A stretch of DNA of 64,000 nt from CBDBND01 sp965207985 (GTDB taxonomy: Bacteria; Pseudomonadota; Alphaproteobacteria; Rhodospirillales; Rhodospirillaceae): assembly GCA_965207985.1 (NCBI GenBank), contig CBDBND010000034.1:682001-746000 (forward strand), written 5' to 3'. Of the stretch, positions 54,320-63,444 are shown one piece after another. The translations under genes were made by a program, and so were the position numbers. A model generated the notes under the pieces. It made no database searches, was not told the origin of the DNA, and saw only the letters and a list, made by a program, of their open reading frames with translations. How positions within the stretch are numbered: the stretch's first letter is position 1; each line of letters opens with the position of its first letter.

Positions 54320-54701
54320 AGAGTTTCAGGGTGAGTCCACAAACTTAAAGGTGCTTATAAAGGTGTTGGAAAGATATAGAGGAAATTTCAGATTTCCTTA
54401 ATCTTAACTCCTTTATCGATTAGCATTTTATAAATCGCTGCGAATAGCTTGGCGGGAATGACTCCGGCCGAATGACCCATCAAAGTGGCAGGTAAAACGC
54501 CATAAACGATATCCGTGAGATCACCCTCGCTGAACTCATGCTGATATTTTTCAATTGAAACTTTTTCTCTACTTTTTTTAGGATCGCGTAATATTTTTTG
54601 TGCTTCTGTATAGAGAATGAGGTCGTATCTAATAAATTCTGAGGTGGTCCCACTTGTTTGGACAGTCTGACGGCTTATCTAAGGTGTATTCCGCTGTCTG
54701 A

Positions 54702-55631
54702 TCATGCCGCCAGAATCCTGTTTATCATATTTGATTTCTGTTGTTGGGCCTGTGGGGATGTGGGCAAGGCGGTAGTCTTGTCCAACATATCCACAGGCTG
54801 CCCCGCCGCGTAGGCTTCCGCCGGCGTTTTGCCTCCGAGCGACGAATGGGGCCGCTCGGTGTTGTAGAACCCGATCCATTCGCCGATGACCCTCTCGGCG
54901 TGGAAGCCGTCGGTCAGCTCGTGCAGGTGAACCGCCTCGTACTTGAGAGAGCGCCACAGTCGCTCAATGAAGATGTTGTCCATGCACCGGCCGCGCCCGT
55001 CCATGGAGATCGTGATCCCGGCCTCCTTGAGGCGGCCGGTGACCTCGAAGCTGGTGAACTGGCTGCCCTGGTCGGTGTTGAAGATCTCCGGCCTGCCGGA
55101 GGTGTCGAGCGCCTCATTCAAGGCCTCGACGCAGAACCGGGCATCCATGGTGTTCGACAGCCGCCAGGCCAGGACCCGGCGGCTCGCCCAGTCCATCACC
55201 GCGACCAGATAAAGGAAGCCGCGCCTGAGCGGGATGTAGGTGATGTCGGCGCACCAGACATGGTCGGGGCGCTCGATGGCGAGGCCCTTGAGACGGTACG
55301 GATAGACCCGGTGTTCGGGATGGGGCGTGCTCGTCTTCGGCGCCCGGTAGATCGCCTCCAGCCCCATCAGGCGCATGAGGCGCCGAACCCGGTGACGGCC
55401 GACGACACCCCCCTCGCGGCGCAAATGACGGGCCATCTGACGGGACCCATAGAACGGATGTTTAAGGAACAACTCGTCGATGCGCCGCATCAGCGCCAGG
55501 TTGGCCGGGCTCTCGCCCCGCAGCCTGTAATAGAGAGATGATCGGCTGATCGACAGTATCTCGCATTGACGGCTCAAGCTGAGACCGGAAACGTCGCGGC
55601 GCACCATCGCCTTGCGCTCCGGCCGGCTCAT
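54702..55631 (-). CDS. IS3 OrfB transposase, copy 2
   Basis: The 309-residue protein is the same as at 15573-16502 apart from one residue near the C-terminus. DDE residues are intact (VWCADITY, FNTDQGSQ, NIFIERLWRS). Full length and apparently functional. Confidence 0.92.
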   Translation of the reverse strand: MSRPERKAMVRRDVSGLSLSRQCEILSISRSSLYYRLRGESPANLALMRRIDELFLKHPFYGSRQMARHLRREGGVVGRHRVRRLMRLMGLEAIYRAPKTSTPHPEHRVYPYRLKGLAIERPDHVWCADITYIPLRRGFLYLVAVMDWASRRVLAWRLSNTMDARFCVEALNEALDTSGRPEIFNTDQGSQFTSFEVTGRLKEAGITISMDGRGRCMDNIFIERLWRSLKYEAVHLHELTDGFHAERVIGEWIGFYNTERPHSSLGGKTPAEAYAAGQPVDMLDKTTALPTSPQAQQQKSNMINRILAA

Positions 55632-55909
55632 CGCTTGAGCCCTTTGGCCAAAAAATCCCGCTCCACCGTCAACTGGCCGATCTTGGCATGAAGATCGTGG
55701 ACCTCGGCCTCAATGTCCCGGCGGGACGCCTCCACGCCGTTCGAGAACACATCGCCCAGGCCGTCCATGGCCTGGCGCTTCCATGTGCTGACCTGATTGG
55801 GGTGAACCTCATAGCGCGCCGCGATCTCCTGGATCGTCCGGTCGCCACGTAGCGCCTCCAGCGCCACCTTCGCCTTGAACTCAGGCGTGAACTTCCGTCG
55901 CTTCGTCAT
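55628..55909 (-). CDS. IS3 OrfA, copy 2
   Basis: The 93-residue helix-turn-helix subunit is identical to 15295-15576 and overlaps orfB by four bases. Confidence 0.9.
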   Translation of the reverse strand: MTKRRKFTPEFKAKVALEALRGDRTIQEIAARYEVHPNQVSTWKRQAMDGLGDVFSNGVEASRRDIEAEVHDLHAKIGQLTVERDFLAKGLKR

Positions 55910-56710
55910 CTCGTATTCCTCCGTAACCGGGGGAATACACCTTAAACAACTGTCCGATTTTCCGGGACCACCTCAGTCCTTCAGTTGAGCATTCTCTTTT
56001 TCAGACGTATTGATGCTACTGAAATGAGAATAATTGCGGTCCACGAACATAACAGAAGGCCATTGTTCACCTTCTATAAGATCGTGAATGAAAGCGCTCA
56101 GGTCTTCCTGAAAACCAACATAGGCATACTTCGACCGTAGGTTCTGTATGGCCGTGTCCAACATCTTATCGGTACAATTTTCATCAGGGTTCCGGCAGCC
56201 CACAATCATTCTTACTTGACAGTTGTCTACAATTTTCTTCTCTCGAATCATTGTGGATATGTCTTCAGACGAAATGTTTTCCTGATCGCGGAAGGCAAAT
56301 CGTATTTGCGACAGTATCCGTCGTTTCGGACTCCTTAAAACAACAGCATACTTTGCATCTTGAATATTCAATTGTTCGTGAATTCCGAAGGGGACGTGAC
56401 CGAAAATGATCTTTGTATCGGGGTATCTGTCGATAAAACTGATGATGTAGTCCAACGCTTCCGTTTTTGACTCACTTAAATACTGGCCATAGATCGTCCC
56501 TTCGGCGCGTTTACCAATGATTTTTTTACGCCAGCAATTGCGCGAAATATGCGATCCAGTGTTGTCCCCGCTGTTCGAGGAATATGCGTGAATATAAGGG
56601 GTTTCTCCGGGGCCTCGTATTGACGTGACGGTGATGCTGAAGAAATTGCCAATTTCAATATGATGTTTCTATTTGGGTCCTGAGCGACGGCATCCAGTTC
56701 CATCGTAAAG

Positions 56711-58171
56711 TCAGTCCCCTGACAACTTCTTGCGCAGCAACTCATTGACGACACCGGGATTGGCCTTGCCGCCCGTCTGTTTCATCACCTGACCGACAAA
56801 CCAGCCGATGAGCTTTTCCTTGCCGCTGCGGTATTCATCGACCTTATCGGTGTTCTCCGCCATTACTTTTTCGATCGCTTCTTCGATTGGCCCTGTGTCC
56901 GATATTTGCTTGAGACCTTTTTCTTCCACGACGGCTTCAGGGTCTTTGCCCTCGTCCACCATCACTTCGAAGACGTCTTTGGCAATCCGTCCTGAAATCG
57001 TACCGTCTGCAATGAGATCGATAAGCTTGCCCAAGTTGTCCGCAGAGACAGGGCTTGCCGTAATCGCGAGCCCTTTCCTGTTCAATGCTCCGAACAAATT
57101 GGTGATGACCCAGTTGGCTGCGGCTTTGGGATCACGCCCATCCGCCACGTTTTCGAAATAGGCAGCGGTTTCTTTCTCAACAACCAGGACGCCCGCGTCG
57201 TAAGCGGAGAGCCCGTAGTCAGACATGAAACGCTCTTTTTTATCGTCAGGGAGTTCCGGGAGAGACTCTTTGATGGCCTGGACATAAGCGTCATCGAATT
57301 CGAGCGGCAATAGGTCCGGATCGGGAAAATACCGGTAGTCGTGGGCGAATTCCTTGGAGCGCATGGACCGTGTCTCGCCCTTACCGGAATCGTAAAGCCG
57401 CGTCTCCTGATCGATATCTCCACCGGATTCATAAACATCCACGTGCCGCCGGGCTTCATGCTCGATCGCCTGCATGACAAACCGCACCGAGTTCACGTTC
57501 TTGATTTCGCACCGGGTACGAAGCTCGTTGGACCCCACCGGACGCACCGAAACGTTGGCATCGCAGCGCATCGACCCTTCATCCATATTGCCGTCACACG
57601 TGCCGAGATAACGGACAATGGAGCGCAGCTTTCTGAGATAAGCTCCGGCCTCTTCTGGCGAACGCATATCCGGTTTGGAGACAATCTCCATGAGGGCCAC
57701 ACCGGACCGGTTCAAATCAATAAACGACTTGTTCGGATGAAGGTCATGAATGGACTTGCCGGCGTCCTGTTCCAGATGGAGACGTTCAATGCCCACCGAG
57801 CGGGTCTCCCCTTCGGGCATATCGAGAATGATTGTGCCCTCGCCCACGATCGGCAGTTCGTACTGGCTGATCTGATAACCCTGAGGCAAGTCCGCATAAA
57901 AATAATTCTTTCGGGCGAAGACACTACGCGGATTGATCTTCGCTTTTAGTCCCAAGCCGGTTCTCACCGCTTGTTCGACACAATACTCGTTGATCACCGG
58001 CAGCATGCCCGGCATGCCGGCATCGATAAACGACACCTGGCTGTTGGGATCTCCGCCGAAATCGGTAGGAGCGCCAGAGAACAACTTGGCTTTTGAGATG
58101 ACCTGTGCATGGACCTCCAAGCCGATGACCACTTCCCAGTCTCCCGTCTCACCCTTGATGACGAAGGTCAT
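56711..58171 (-). CDS. gatB: Asp/Glu-tRNA amidotransferase subunit B
   Basis: The 486-residue protein has the GatB N-domain (VVIGLEVHAQVISKAKLFSG, QPGTLPVIN-type segment PGMLPVINEYC, RKNYFYADLPQGYQISQYEL) with the helical tail domain near VDEGKDPEAVVEEKGLKQIS and the C-terminal YqeY-like end ANPGVVNELLRKKL. It binds mischarged Glu-tRNA(Gln) or Asp-tRNA(Asn) and phosphorylates the acid. Its start lies 3 bp after the gatA stop. Intact. Confidence 0.95.
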   Translation of the reverse strand: MTFVIKGETGDWEVVIGLEVHAQVISKAKLFSGAPTDFGGDPNSQVSFIDAGMPGMLPVINEYCVEQAVRTGLGLKAKINPRSVFARKNYFYADLPQGYQISQYELPIVGEGTIILDMPEGETRSVGIERLHLEQDAGKSIHDLHPNKSFIDLNRSGVALMEIVSKPDMRSPEEAGAYLRKLRSIVRYLGTCDGNMDEGSMRCDANVSVRPVGSNELRTRCEIKNVNSVRFVMQAIEHEARRHVDVYESGGDIDQETRLYDSGKGETRSMRSKEFAHDYRYFPDPDLLPLEFDDAYVQAIKESLPELPDDKKERFMSDYGLSAYDAGVLVVEKETAAYFENVADGRDPKAAANWVITNLFGALNRKGLAITASPVSADNLGKLIDLIADGTISGRIAKDVFEVMVDEGKDPEAVVEEKGLKQISDTGPIEEAIEKVMAENTDKVDEYRSGKEKLIGWFVGQVMKQTGGKANPGVVNELLRKKLSGD

Positions 58172-58174
58172 GGT

Positions 58175-59650
58175 CTACCCCTCCCTACCGGTTGAGGTGG
58201 CTTGAAAGCCGGCAGCGTCTTCCAACACGCCAGCCACTCTAAAGAGGGTCTCTTCGTCCCACCGTTTGGTGAGAAGCTGCAACCCCAGCGGCAAGCCTTC
58301 GGATGAAAGACCAACGGGAACAGAAATACCTGGCAGGCCGGCTAAAGACGCCGGCACGGTAAACACGTCGTTGAGATACATGGAGACGGGATCATTCACT
58401 TTGTCACCCAACGCGAAAGCCGGTGTCGGCACAGTGGGTGTCAAGATTGCGTCTACCGTCTCGAAGACATCTAAGAAATCCTGGTAGATGAGCTGACGGA
58501 CTTTCTGCGCTTTGAGGTAATAGGCGTCGTAGTATCCCGCTGACAAAGCATAGGTACCGATCAGAATGCGACGTTTCACTTCGACACCAAAGCCTTTCGC
58601 CCGGGTCAAGGCGTACATGTCATCCAAGGTGTCGGCTTCGACGCGCAAACCGAAACGCACACCATCATAGCGCGCCAGGTTCGATGACGCTTCGGCGGGT
58701 GCGACGATATAATAGGTGGGAAGCGCATACTTGGTATGCGGCAAACTGATGTCGACGATCTCCGCACCTGCGCCTTTCAGCCAGGCAATGCCTTGATCCC
58801 ACAACTGCGAGATATCCTCATTGAGGCCGTCCGGACGGTATTCACCGGGAATGCCGATGCGCAGCCCTTTGATGTCTCCGGTCATAGTCGCCTCGAAATC
58901 AGGGACGGCCAGATCCGACGAGGTAGAATCTTTGGGGTCATGACCAGCCATGGCGCCAAGCAATATGGCGGCATCCCGCACGGTCCGGGTCATGGGTCCC
59001 GCCTGGTCAAGGGAGCTGGAGAAGGCGACGATGCCCCAGCGGGAGCAGCGCCCATAGGTGGGCTTCATACCCACCGTTCCGGTGAACGCCGCCGGTTGGC
59101 GAATGGACCCGCCGGTATCCGTGCCAATGGCGCCGGAACAGAGATGAGCCGCCACAGCCGACGCCGAGCCGCCGGAGGATCCGCCGGGTACAAGGTCGGC
59201 AGGATTGCCGGTCGCCTTCCATGGATTGATAGCTGGTCCGTGGTAACTGGTTTCGTTGGACGACCCCATGGCAAATTCATCCAAGTTCGTCTTGCCGAGG
59301 AAGACGGCGCCGGCCGATTTCAAATTTGCCGTCACCGTGCTCTCGTAAGGGGGCGTGAAGCCGTCAAGAATATGCGATGCCGCCGTCGTCAGAATGCCTT
59401 CGATGCAAAACAGGTCCTTAATGCCGAGTGGAACGCCTTCCAGAGCCCCTGCTTCGCTGTGAGCCCTGTTGTGATCTGCTTCCTTGGCCCGTTCGATGGC
59501 AAGGTCAGGAATTTCGGTGATATAGGCATTGAGGTCGCGCCGGCGCTCCATCTCCTGGAGATATGCCTGTGTCAATTCGACAGCGCTGAACGAGCCTGCA
59601 CTTAAACCGTCCCGGGCTTCGGCCAAAGTGAGAGAAACCAACTCGGACAT
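58175..59650 (-). CDS. gatA: Asp/Glu-tRNA amidotransferase subunit A
   Basis: The 491-residue amidase-signature protein holds the Ser-cis-Ser-Lys triad: GVPLGIKDLFCIEG (Lys), GGSSGGSASAVAA (cis-Ser) and IGTDTGGSIRQPAAFTGTVG (nucleophile Ser). It releases ammonia from glutamine and passes it to GatB. Start and the gatC stop overlap by TAATG at 59650. Intact. Confidence 0.95.
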   Translation of the reverse strand: MSELVSLTLAEARDGLSAGSFSAVELTQAYLQEMERRRDLNAYITEIPDLAIERAKEADHNRAHSEAGALEGVPLGIKDLFCIEGILTTAASHILDGFTPPYESTVTANLKSAGAVFLGKTNLDEFAMGSSNETSYHGPAINPWKATGNPADLVPGGSSGGSASAVAAHLCSGAIGTDTGGSIRQPAAFTGTVGMKPTYGRCSRWGIVAFSSSLDQAGPMTRTVRDAAILLGAMAGHDPKDSTSSDLAVPDFEATMTGDIKGLRIGIPGEYRPDGLNEDISQLWDQGIAWLKGAGAEIVDISLPHTKYALPTYYIVAPAEASSNLARYDGVRFGLRVEADTLDDMYALTRAKGFGVEVKRRILIGTYALSAGYYDAYYLKAQKVRQLIYQDFLDVFETVDAILTPTVPTPAFALGDKVNDPVSMYLNDVFTVPASLAGLPGISVPVGLSSEGLPLGLQLLTKRWDEETLFRVAGVLEDAAGFQATSTGREG

Positions 59651-59937
59651 TATTCAACGACCTTGGGCACGCCAAAGAATCCTTCATGGGCTTCCGGCGC
59701 GTTGGCCAAAATTTTCTCAGTATGCCCACCGTCGGCAACAGTATCGGTCCGCCAGCGTAAGGTCTGATCCGTGCCGCCCGTCATGGGCTCTACATTGTCC
59801 GTGTTCACCTCTTGCAGCTGCTCGATCCAATCGAGAATACCGCTTAATTCTTTTGCCAATGGCGCAAGATCTTTTTCGGGAACTTCGACACGGGCTAGGA
59901 AGGCAATTTTCCGGACGGTGGCGTCATCCAGTGACAT
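59650..59937 (-). CDS. gatC: Asp/Glu-tRNA amidotransferase subunit C
   Basis: The 95-residue protein (MSLDDATVRKIAFLARVEVP, then LSGILDWIEQLQEVNTDNVE, PMTGGTDQ and FFGVPKVVE) is a typical GatC, the wrapping subunit that stabilises GatA-GatB. It is the first gene of the gatCAB operon and is divergent from ruvX; the roughly 95 bp between should hold both promoters. Confidence 0.93.
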   Translation of the reverse strand: MSLDDATVRKIAFLARVEVPEKDLAPLAKELSGILDWIEQLQEVNTDNVEPMTGGTDQTLRWRTDTVADGGHTEKILANAPEAHEGFFGVPKVVE

Positions 59938-60031
59938 GGGCTATGGGTCTCCTGAGCGAGGCACCGGCCGCCGGGCCTAGTAAACTCAAAAATTGGCGGA
60001 AAACAAAGGCGGCGATGATGTATCACCGGGT

Positions 60032-60499
60032 ATGACGATCTGCAAGCCCACCGAATTGAAGACCATGCTAGAGCCCGGCACCTGTGTGCTTGGGCTTGAC
60101 GTGGGGACTAAGAAAATCGGCGTCGCCGTTTCGGACCCCTCCTTGACCATCGCATCCCCGCTGGTCGTGCTGGAGCGGACCAAATTCACACGGGATGCTG
60201 AAACCTTATTCGGCCTGATGGACGAGAATAAGGCGGGCGGATTGGTTGTCGGATTGCCGGTGGAAATGGACGGATCGGAAGGCAGGCAAGCCCAGTCCGT
60301 CCGCACCTACGTCGACAACCTCTTAGCGTTGAGGGACCTCCCGGTGGTCTTTTGGGATGAACGGTTGTCTACCGTTGCCGTGGAACGGGCCATGGTCGAG
60401 GAAGCCGATCTCAGCCGCGCTAAGCGAGGCAAGGTCATTGACCGGGCGGCGGCGGCCTACATCCTGCAAGGAGTCCTTGATTCTTTAGGGAATCCTTGA
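60032..60499 (+). CDS. ruvX: Putative pre-16S rRNA nuclease/Holliday-junction resolvase RuvX (YqgF)
   Basis: I use ATG 60032; the frame also allows a TTG at 59993 but has no better ribosome site. The 155-residue protein has the RNase H-like YqgF core: VLGLDVGTKKIGVAVSDPSL (first Asp), LVVGLPVEMDGSEG, PVVFWDERLSTVAVERAM (Glu) and GKVIDRAAAAYILQGVLD (last Asp). It is thought to trim 16S rRNA 5' ends. Intact. Confidence 0.9.
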   Translation: MTICKPTELKTMLEPGTCVLGLDVGTKKIGVAVSDPSLTIASPLVVLERTKFTRDAETLFGLMDENKAGGLVVGLPVEMDGSEGRQAQSVRTYVDNLLALRDLPVVFWDERLSTVAVERAMVEEADLSRAKRGKVIDRAAAAYILQGVLDSLGNP

Positions 60500-60548
60500 G
60501 TATTTGCGTGCTTGTCGGAACAGAACCCCTCGCCTATAGTCCGCGCTC

Positions 60549-61514
60549 ATGCGTGACCCCGTCTTCCCGCATCGCCATTTGCTCGGGATCGAAGGGCTTT
60601 CCCCTTTAGAAATCAATCGCCTTTTGGACCTCTCGGACCCCTATGTCGAACTCAATCGGGGACCGAACAAAGCTGTTAAAAGCCTTGAAGGACGAACGGT
60701 CGTCAATCTGTTCTTCGAGAATTCCACACGGACAAGAACGTCTTTCGAGCTGGCAGCGCTGAGACTTGGCGCCAATGTCATCAATATGCAGGCCGGCACG
60801 AGTTCCATATCCAAGGGTGAAACCCTGATCGATACGGCCGTCACTTTGAACGCCATGCATCCCGACGTTCTCGTCGTACGGCATCCGCAATCGGGAGCTG
60901 TCAAACTCTTGTCCGAGAAAGTGAATTGTGCGGTCGTCAATGGTGGTGACGGCAGTCACGAACATCCGACGCAGGCGTTACTCGATGCACTCACCATCCG
61001 GCGGCGGCGTGAAAAGATAGAAGGCCTTAAGGTCGCTATATGCGGTGACGTGACTCACAGCCGCGTTGCCCGGTCTAACTTTTACCTTCTTCTTTCTCTC
61101 GGCGCCGAAGTACGAGTGATTGCGCCCAAGACTCTTCTACCGAGCCAACTCGAACAGCTCGGTGTTAAGACATTCACGGATATGTACGAAGGATTGGAAG
61201 ACTGTGACATCGTTATGATGCTGCGTGTACAAAACGAGCGCATGTCCGGTAGTTACTTCCCTTCCGTGCGAGAATACTTCCGTTTCTTCGGCTTGGACCG
61301 CGAAAAATTGTCCCGCGCCAAACCCGATGCCTTGATCATGCATCCGGGTCCCATGAACCGAGGTGTGGAGATAGACTCTGATGTCGCTGATGACTTTGAA
61401 CGCAGCGTTATTCGCGAACAGGTGGAGTTGGGCGTGGCCGTTCGCATGGCTGTGCTCGAATTGCTGGCCAACAATTTGATCGCCGAACGGGACACAGCGG
61501 AGGCTGCGGAATGA
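60549..61514 (+). CDS. pyrB: Aspartate carbamoyltransferase catalytic subunit
   Basis: The 321-residue protein carries FFENSTRTRTSFELAALRLG (carbamoyl-phosphate site STRTRTS), GDGSHEHPTQALLDALTI, GDVTHSRVARSNFYLLLSLG and IMHPGPMNRGVEIDSDVA. It joins carbamoyl phosphate to aspartate, the first committed pyrimidine step. The stop overlaps the next gene's start (ATGA), so pyrB-pyrC are translationally coupled. No pyrI regulatory subunit is seen. Confidence 0.95.
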   Translation: MRDPVFPHRHLLGIEGLSPLEINRLLDLSDPYVELNRGPNKAVKSLEGRTVVNLFFENSTRTRTSFELAALRLGANVINMQAGTSSISKGETLIDTAVTLNAMHPDVLVVRHPQSGAVKLLSEKVNCAVVNGGDGSHEHPTQALLDALTIRRRREKIEGLKVAICGDVTHSRVARSNFYLLLSLGAEVRVIAPKTLLPSQLEQLGVKTFTDMYEGLEDCDIVMMLRVQNERMSGSYFPSVREYFRFFGLDREKLSRAKPDALIMHPGPMNRGVEIDSDVADDFERSVIREQVELGVAVRMAVLELLANNLIAERDTAEAAE

Positions 61515-62833
61515 GCATTCGGCAGCCTGGCAAGGTCGCCTACATGGGCGCACGACTTCTCGATCCCGCGACGGGACTGGACGTTCGCGGCGATCTTCTC
61601 ACCGAAGGCGAAGTCATCGCTGCAGTGGGTAAGGACCTTTTCGGTGGAACACCGCCAAATGACGCCCATGTAATCGATGCAGACGGATTGTGTCTGGCAC
61701 CAGGGCTTGTGGATATGCGGGTTCAACTGCGTGAACCGGGTGAAGAACACAAAGAGTCATTGCGTAGCGCGGCGGAAGCTGCCGTAGCCGGCGGGGTGAC
61801 GTCGATGGTTTGCCTCCCCAACACGGAACCGGTGCTGGATGACGAAGCGACACTTGAATTCGTTGCTCGCAGAGCGCGTTTGCAGGCTTTAACAAAAGTC
61901 TATGCCTATGGGGCTGCGACCAAAGGATTGGCCGGTGAAGAACTTGCCGAATTGGGTTTGCTGGCGGAAGCGGGTGCGCTTGGTTTTACTGACGGCACCG
62001 CGGCCATCGCTGACCCGCAAGTCATGCGCAGAGTTCTCTCCTACGCCGCCACCTTTGACCTTATGGTCGTACAGCATCCAGAAGATCCGTCCCTCGCCCG
62101 TGGCGGTGCCATGAACGGCGGAGAAATGGCGACCCGGCTCGGTCTTCCGGCGATTCCCCGTGAAGCGGAAATCATTTTGCTCGAACGGGATATGCGCCTC
62201 GTTGAAATGACCAACGCCCGGTATCACGCCGCACACATATCAACGTCGGACAGCGTCGACATCATTGCACGGGCCAAGGAAAAAGGATTGAAGGTGACCT
62301 GCGACACCGCACCCTTCTATTTTGCCTTGAACGAGCTTTCCGTCGGCGACTACCGGACTTTCGCCAAACTTTCACCGCCGCTACGCAGCGATGAAGACCG
62401 GCAAGCCATCGTCGAAGGATTGAAAACCGGTGTGATCGATGTCATCGCCAGCGACCACGCGCCACAGGATCAGGATAGTAAGCGTCAGCCCTTTACCCAG
62501 GCTGCTTTCGGCGGGTCAGGATTAGAGACCCTCCTCGCCGTCTCTCTTGATCTCCACCACAACGGTGATCTGTCCTTGCTTGATGTGCTGAGTAAACTCA
62601 CAAGTGTCCCAGCGAACTTGTTAGGACTGACGGCAGGAACGCTCGCGGTTGGCGCACCGGCCGACCTCATTCTGTTCGATCCCGAAATTGGCTGGAAAGT
62701 GATCGGCGACAGTTTCCGCTCCAAGTCAAAGAACACGCCGTTCGATGGTCGGCCCGTACAAGGCAAAGTCATACGAACGGTGGTCGACGGCCGGTCTGTG
62801 TTCGAGGCTGATTCCCATGCCCATGCAGCTTGA
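61511..62833 (+). CDS. pyrC: Dihydroorotase-like protein lacking the zinc HxH (PyrC'/pyrX type)
   Basis: The 440-residue protein has the dihydroorotase order (LAPGLVDMRVQLREPGEEHK, GGVTSMVCLPNTEP, VVQHPEDPSLA, HISTSDSVDII, VIASDHAPQDQDSK, FDPEIGWKVIGDSFRSKSKN). However the HxH metal pair of VDxHVHLREPG is Arg70-Val-Gln72. The Asp of SDHAP is present. Such alleles coupled to pyrB are known as inactive DHOase-like subunits needed for aspartate transcarbamoylase assembly in some bacteria. A true dihydroorotase would then be encoded elsewhere. Intact frame. Confidence 0.85.
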   Translation: MSIRQPGKVAYMGARLLDPATGLDVRGDLLTEGEVIAAVGKDLFGGTPPNDAHVIDADGLCLAPGLVDMRVQLREPGEEHKESLRSAAEAAVAGGVTSMVCLPNTEPVLDDEATLEFVARRARLQALTKVYAYGAATKGLAGEELAELGLLAEAGALGFTDGTAAIADPQVMRRVLSYAATFDLMVVQHPEDPSLARGGAMNGGEMATRLGLPAIPREAEIILLERDMRLVEMTNARYHAAHISTSDSVDIIARAKEKGLKVTCDTAPFYFALNELSVGDYRTFAKLSPPLRSDEDRQAIVEGLKTGVIDVIASDHAPQDQDSKRQPFTQAAFGGSGLETLLAVSLDLHHNGDLSLLDVLSKLTSVPANLLGLTAGTLAVGAPADLILFDPEIGWKVIGDSFRSKSKNTPFDGRPVQGKVIRTVVDGRSVFEADSHAHAA

Positions 62834-63437
62834 CCCAGGCTCTTGGACGTTTGCTCTTGTGGTTCTTGGTGGATACCTCCTGGGGTCCATTCCATTCGGA
62901 CTGCTTGTCACCAAGTTTGCGGGTCTGGGTGACATCCGCAAAATAGGGTCCGGCAACATTGGGGTGACAAACGTTTTGCGAACCGGCCGGCGCGAACTGG
63001 CTGCCACCACGCTTGTATTGGATGGCGGCAAAGGGGCCTTGGCCGTCTGGTTTGGTGTTATGGCGGCGATTCCTCAAGCAGCCGAGATTGGTGGACTGGT
63101 CGCCGGGGCTGGGGCCGTGCTCGGCCATAACTTTCCGCTATGGCTCAAGTTTCGCGGCGGCAAAGGTGTGGCCACCACTTTAGGCATGATGCTTGGCTCG
63201 GCGCCTATCGTCGGCGCCATGGCTTGTGTCACCTGGATCGCCATGGCGATTATCTTCCGTTACTCCTCCCTCGCCGCCCTTATCGCCCTCGCCATTGCCC
63301 CTCTCTTTGCCTTGCTGTTGGGCATGAACAATCCGGCGCTCATGTTTTCAGCCCTCGCAGTGCTTGGCTGGGTACGCCATTGGACTAACATTGGCCGACT
63401 TATCAAAGGTGATGAGCCGCAGATCGGTGGCGCGTGA
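62817..63437 (+). CDS. plsY: Acyl-phosphate:glycerol-3-phosphate acyltransferase
   Basis: The start overlaps the pyrC 3' end (ATG at 62817 or 62823). The roughly 205-residue membrane protein has the PlsY motifs LLGSIPFGLLVTK, KIGSGNIGVTNVLRTG (motif 1), LDGGKGALAV, GHNFPLWLKFRGGKGVATTL (motif 2) and a C-terminal WTNIGRLIKGDEP (motif 3-like). It uses acyl phosphate to acylate glycerol 3-phosphate at the inner membrane, the first phospholipid step. Intact. Confidence 0.93.
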   Translation: MPMQLDPGSWTFALVVLGGYLLGSIPFGLLVTKFAGLGDIRKIGSGNIGVTNVLRTGRRELAATTLVLDGGKGALAVWFGVMAAIPQAAEIGGLVAGAGAVLGHNFPLWLKFRGGKGVATTLGMMLGSAPIVGAMACVTWIAMAIIFRYSSLAALIALAIAPLFALLLGMNNPALMFSALAVLGWVRHWTNIGRLIKGDEPQIGGA

Positions 63438-63444
63438 TTCCTAG

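Larger units (their letters stand above)
54640..55975 (-). mobile_element. Complete IS3-family element, copy 2 (inverted)
   Basis: Ends TGAGGTGGTCC at 54640 and GGACCACCTCA at 55975 match copy 1 at 15229-16564. The 3-bp flanks are not identical (TTC at 54637-54639 and GTC at 55976-55978), so either a base has mutated or the ends have recombined. Confidence 0.9.
54388..56703 (-). pseudogene. Sulfotransferase-like gene broken by an IS3 insertion and an A7 frameshift
   Basis: From ATG 56703 (MELDAVAQDPNRN) the frame has PLIFTHIPRTAGTTLDRIFR, the 5'-phosphosulfate loop HIPRTAGTT. At a run of seven A (about 56522-56530) the frame shifts from GVKKSL to IIGKRAEGTIYGQYLSESKT, then DTKIIFGHVPFGIHE and VVLRSPKRRILSQIRFAF (3'-phosphate motif R-x7-S-like), up to QLKD at 55976. 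The IS3 element follows, and beyond it 54388-54639 continues EFIRYDLILYTEAQKILRD to the stop. Members move sulfate from PAPS to sugars or other acceptors. Two lesions make it non-functional. Confidence 0.7.
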
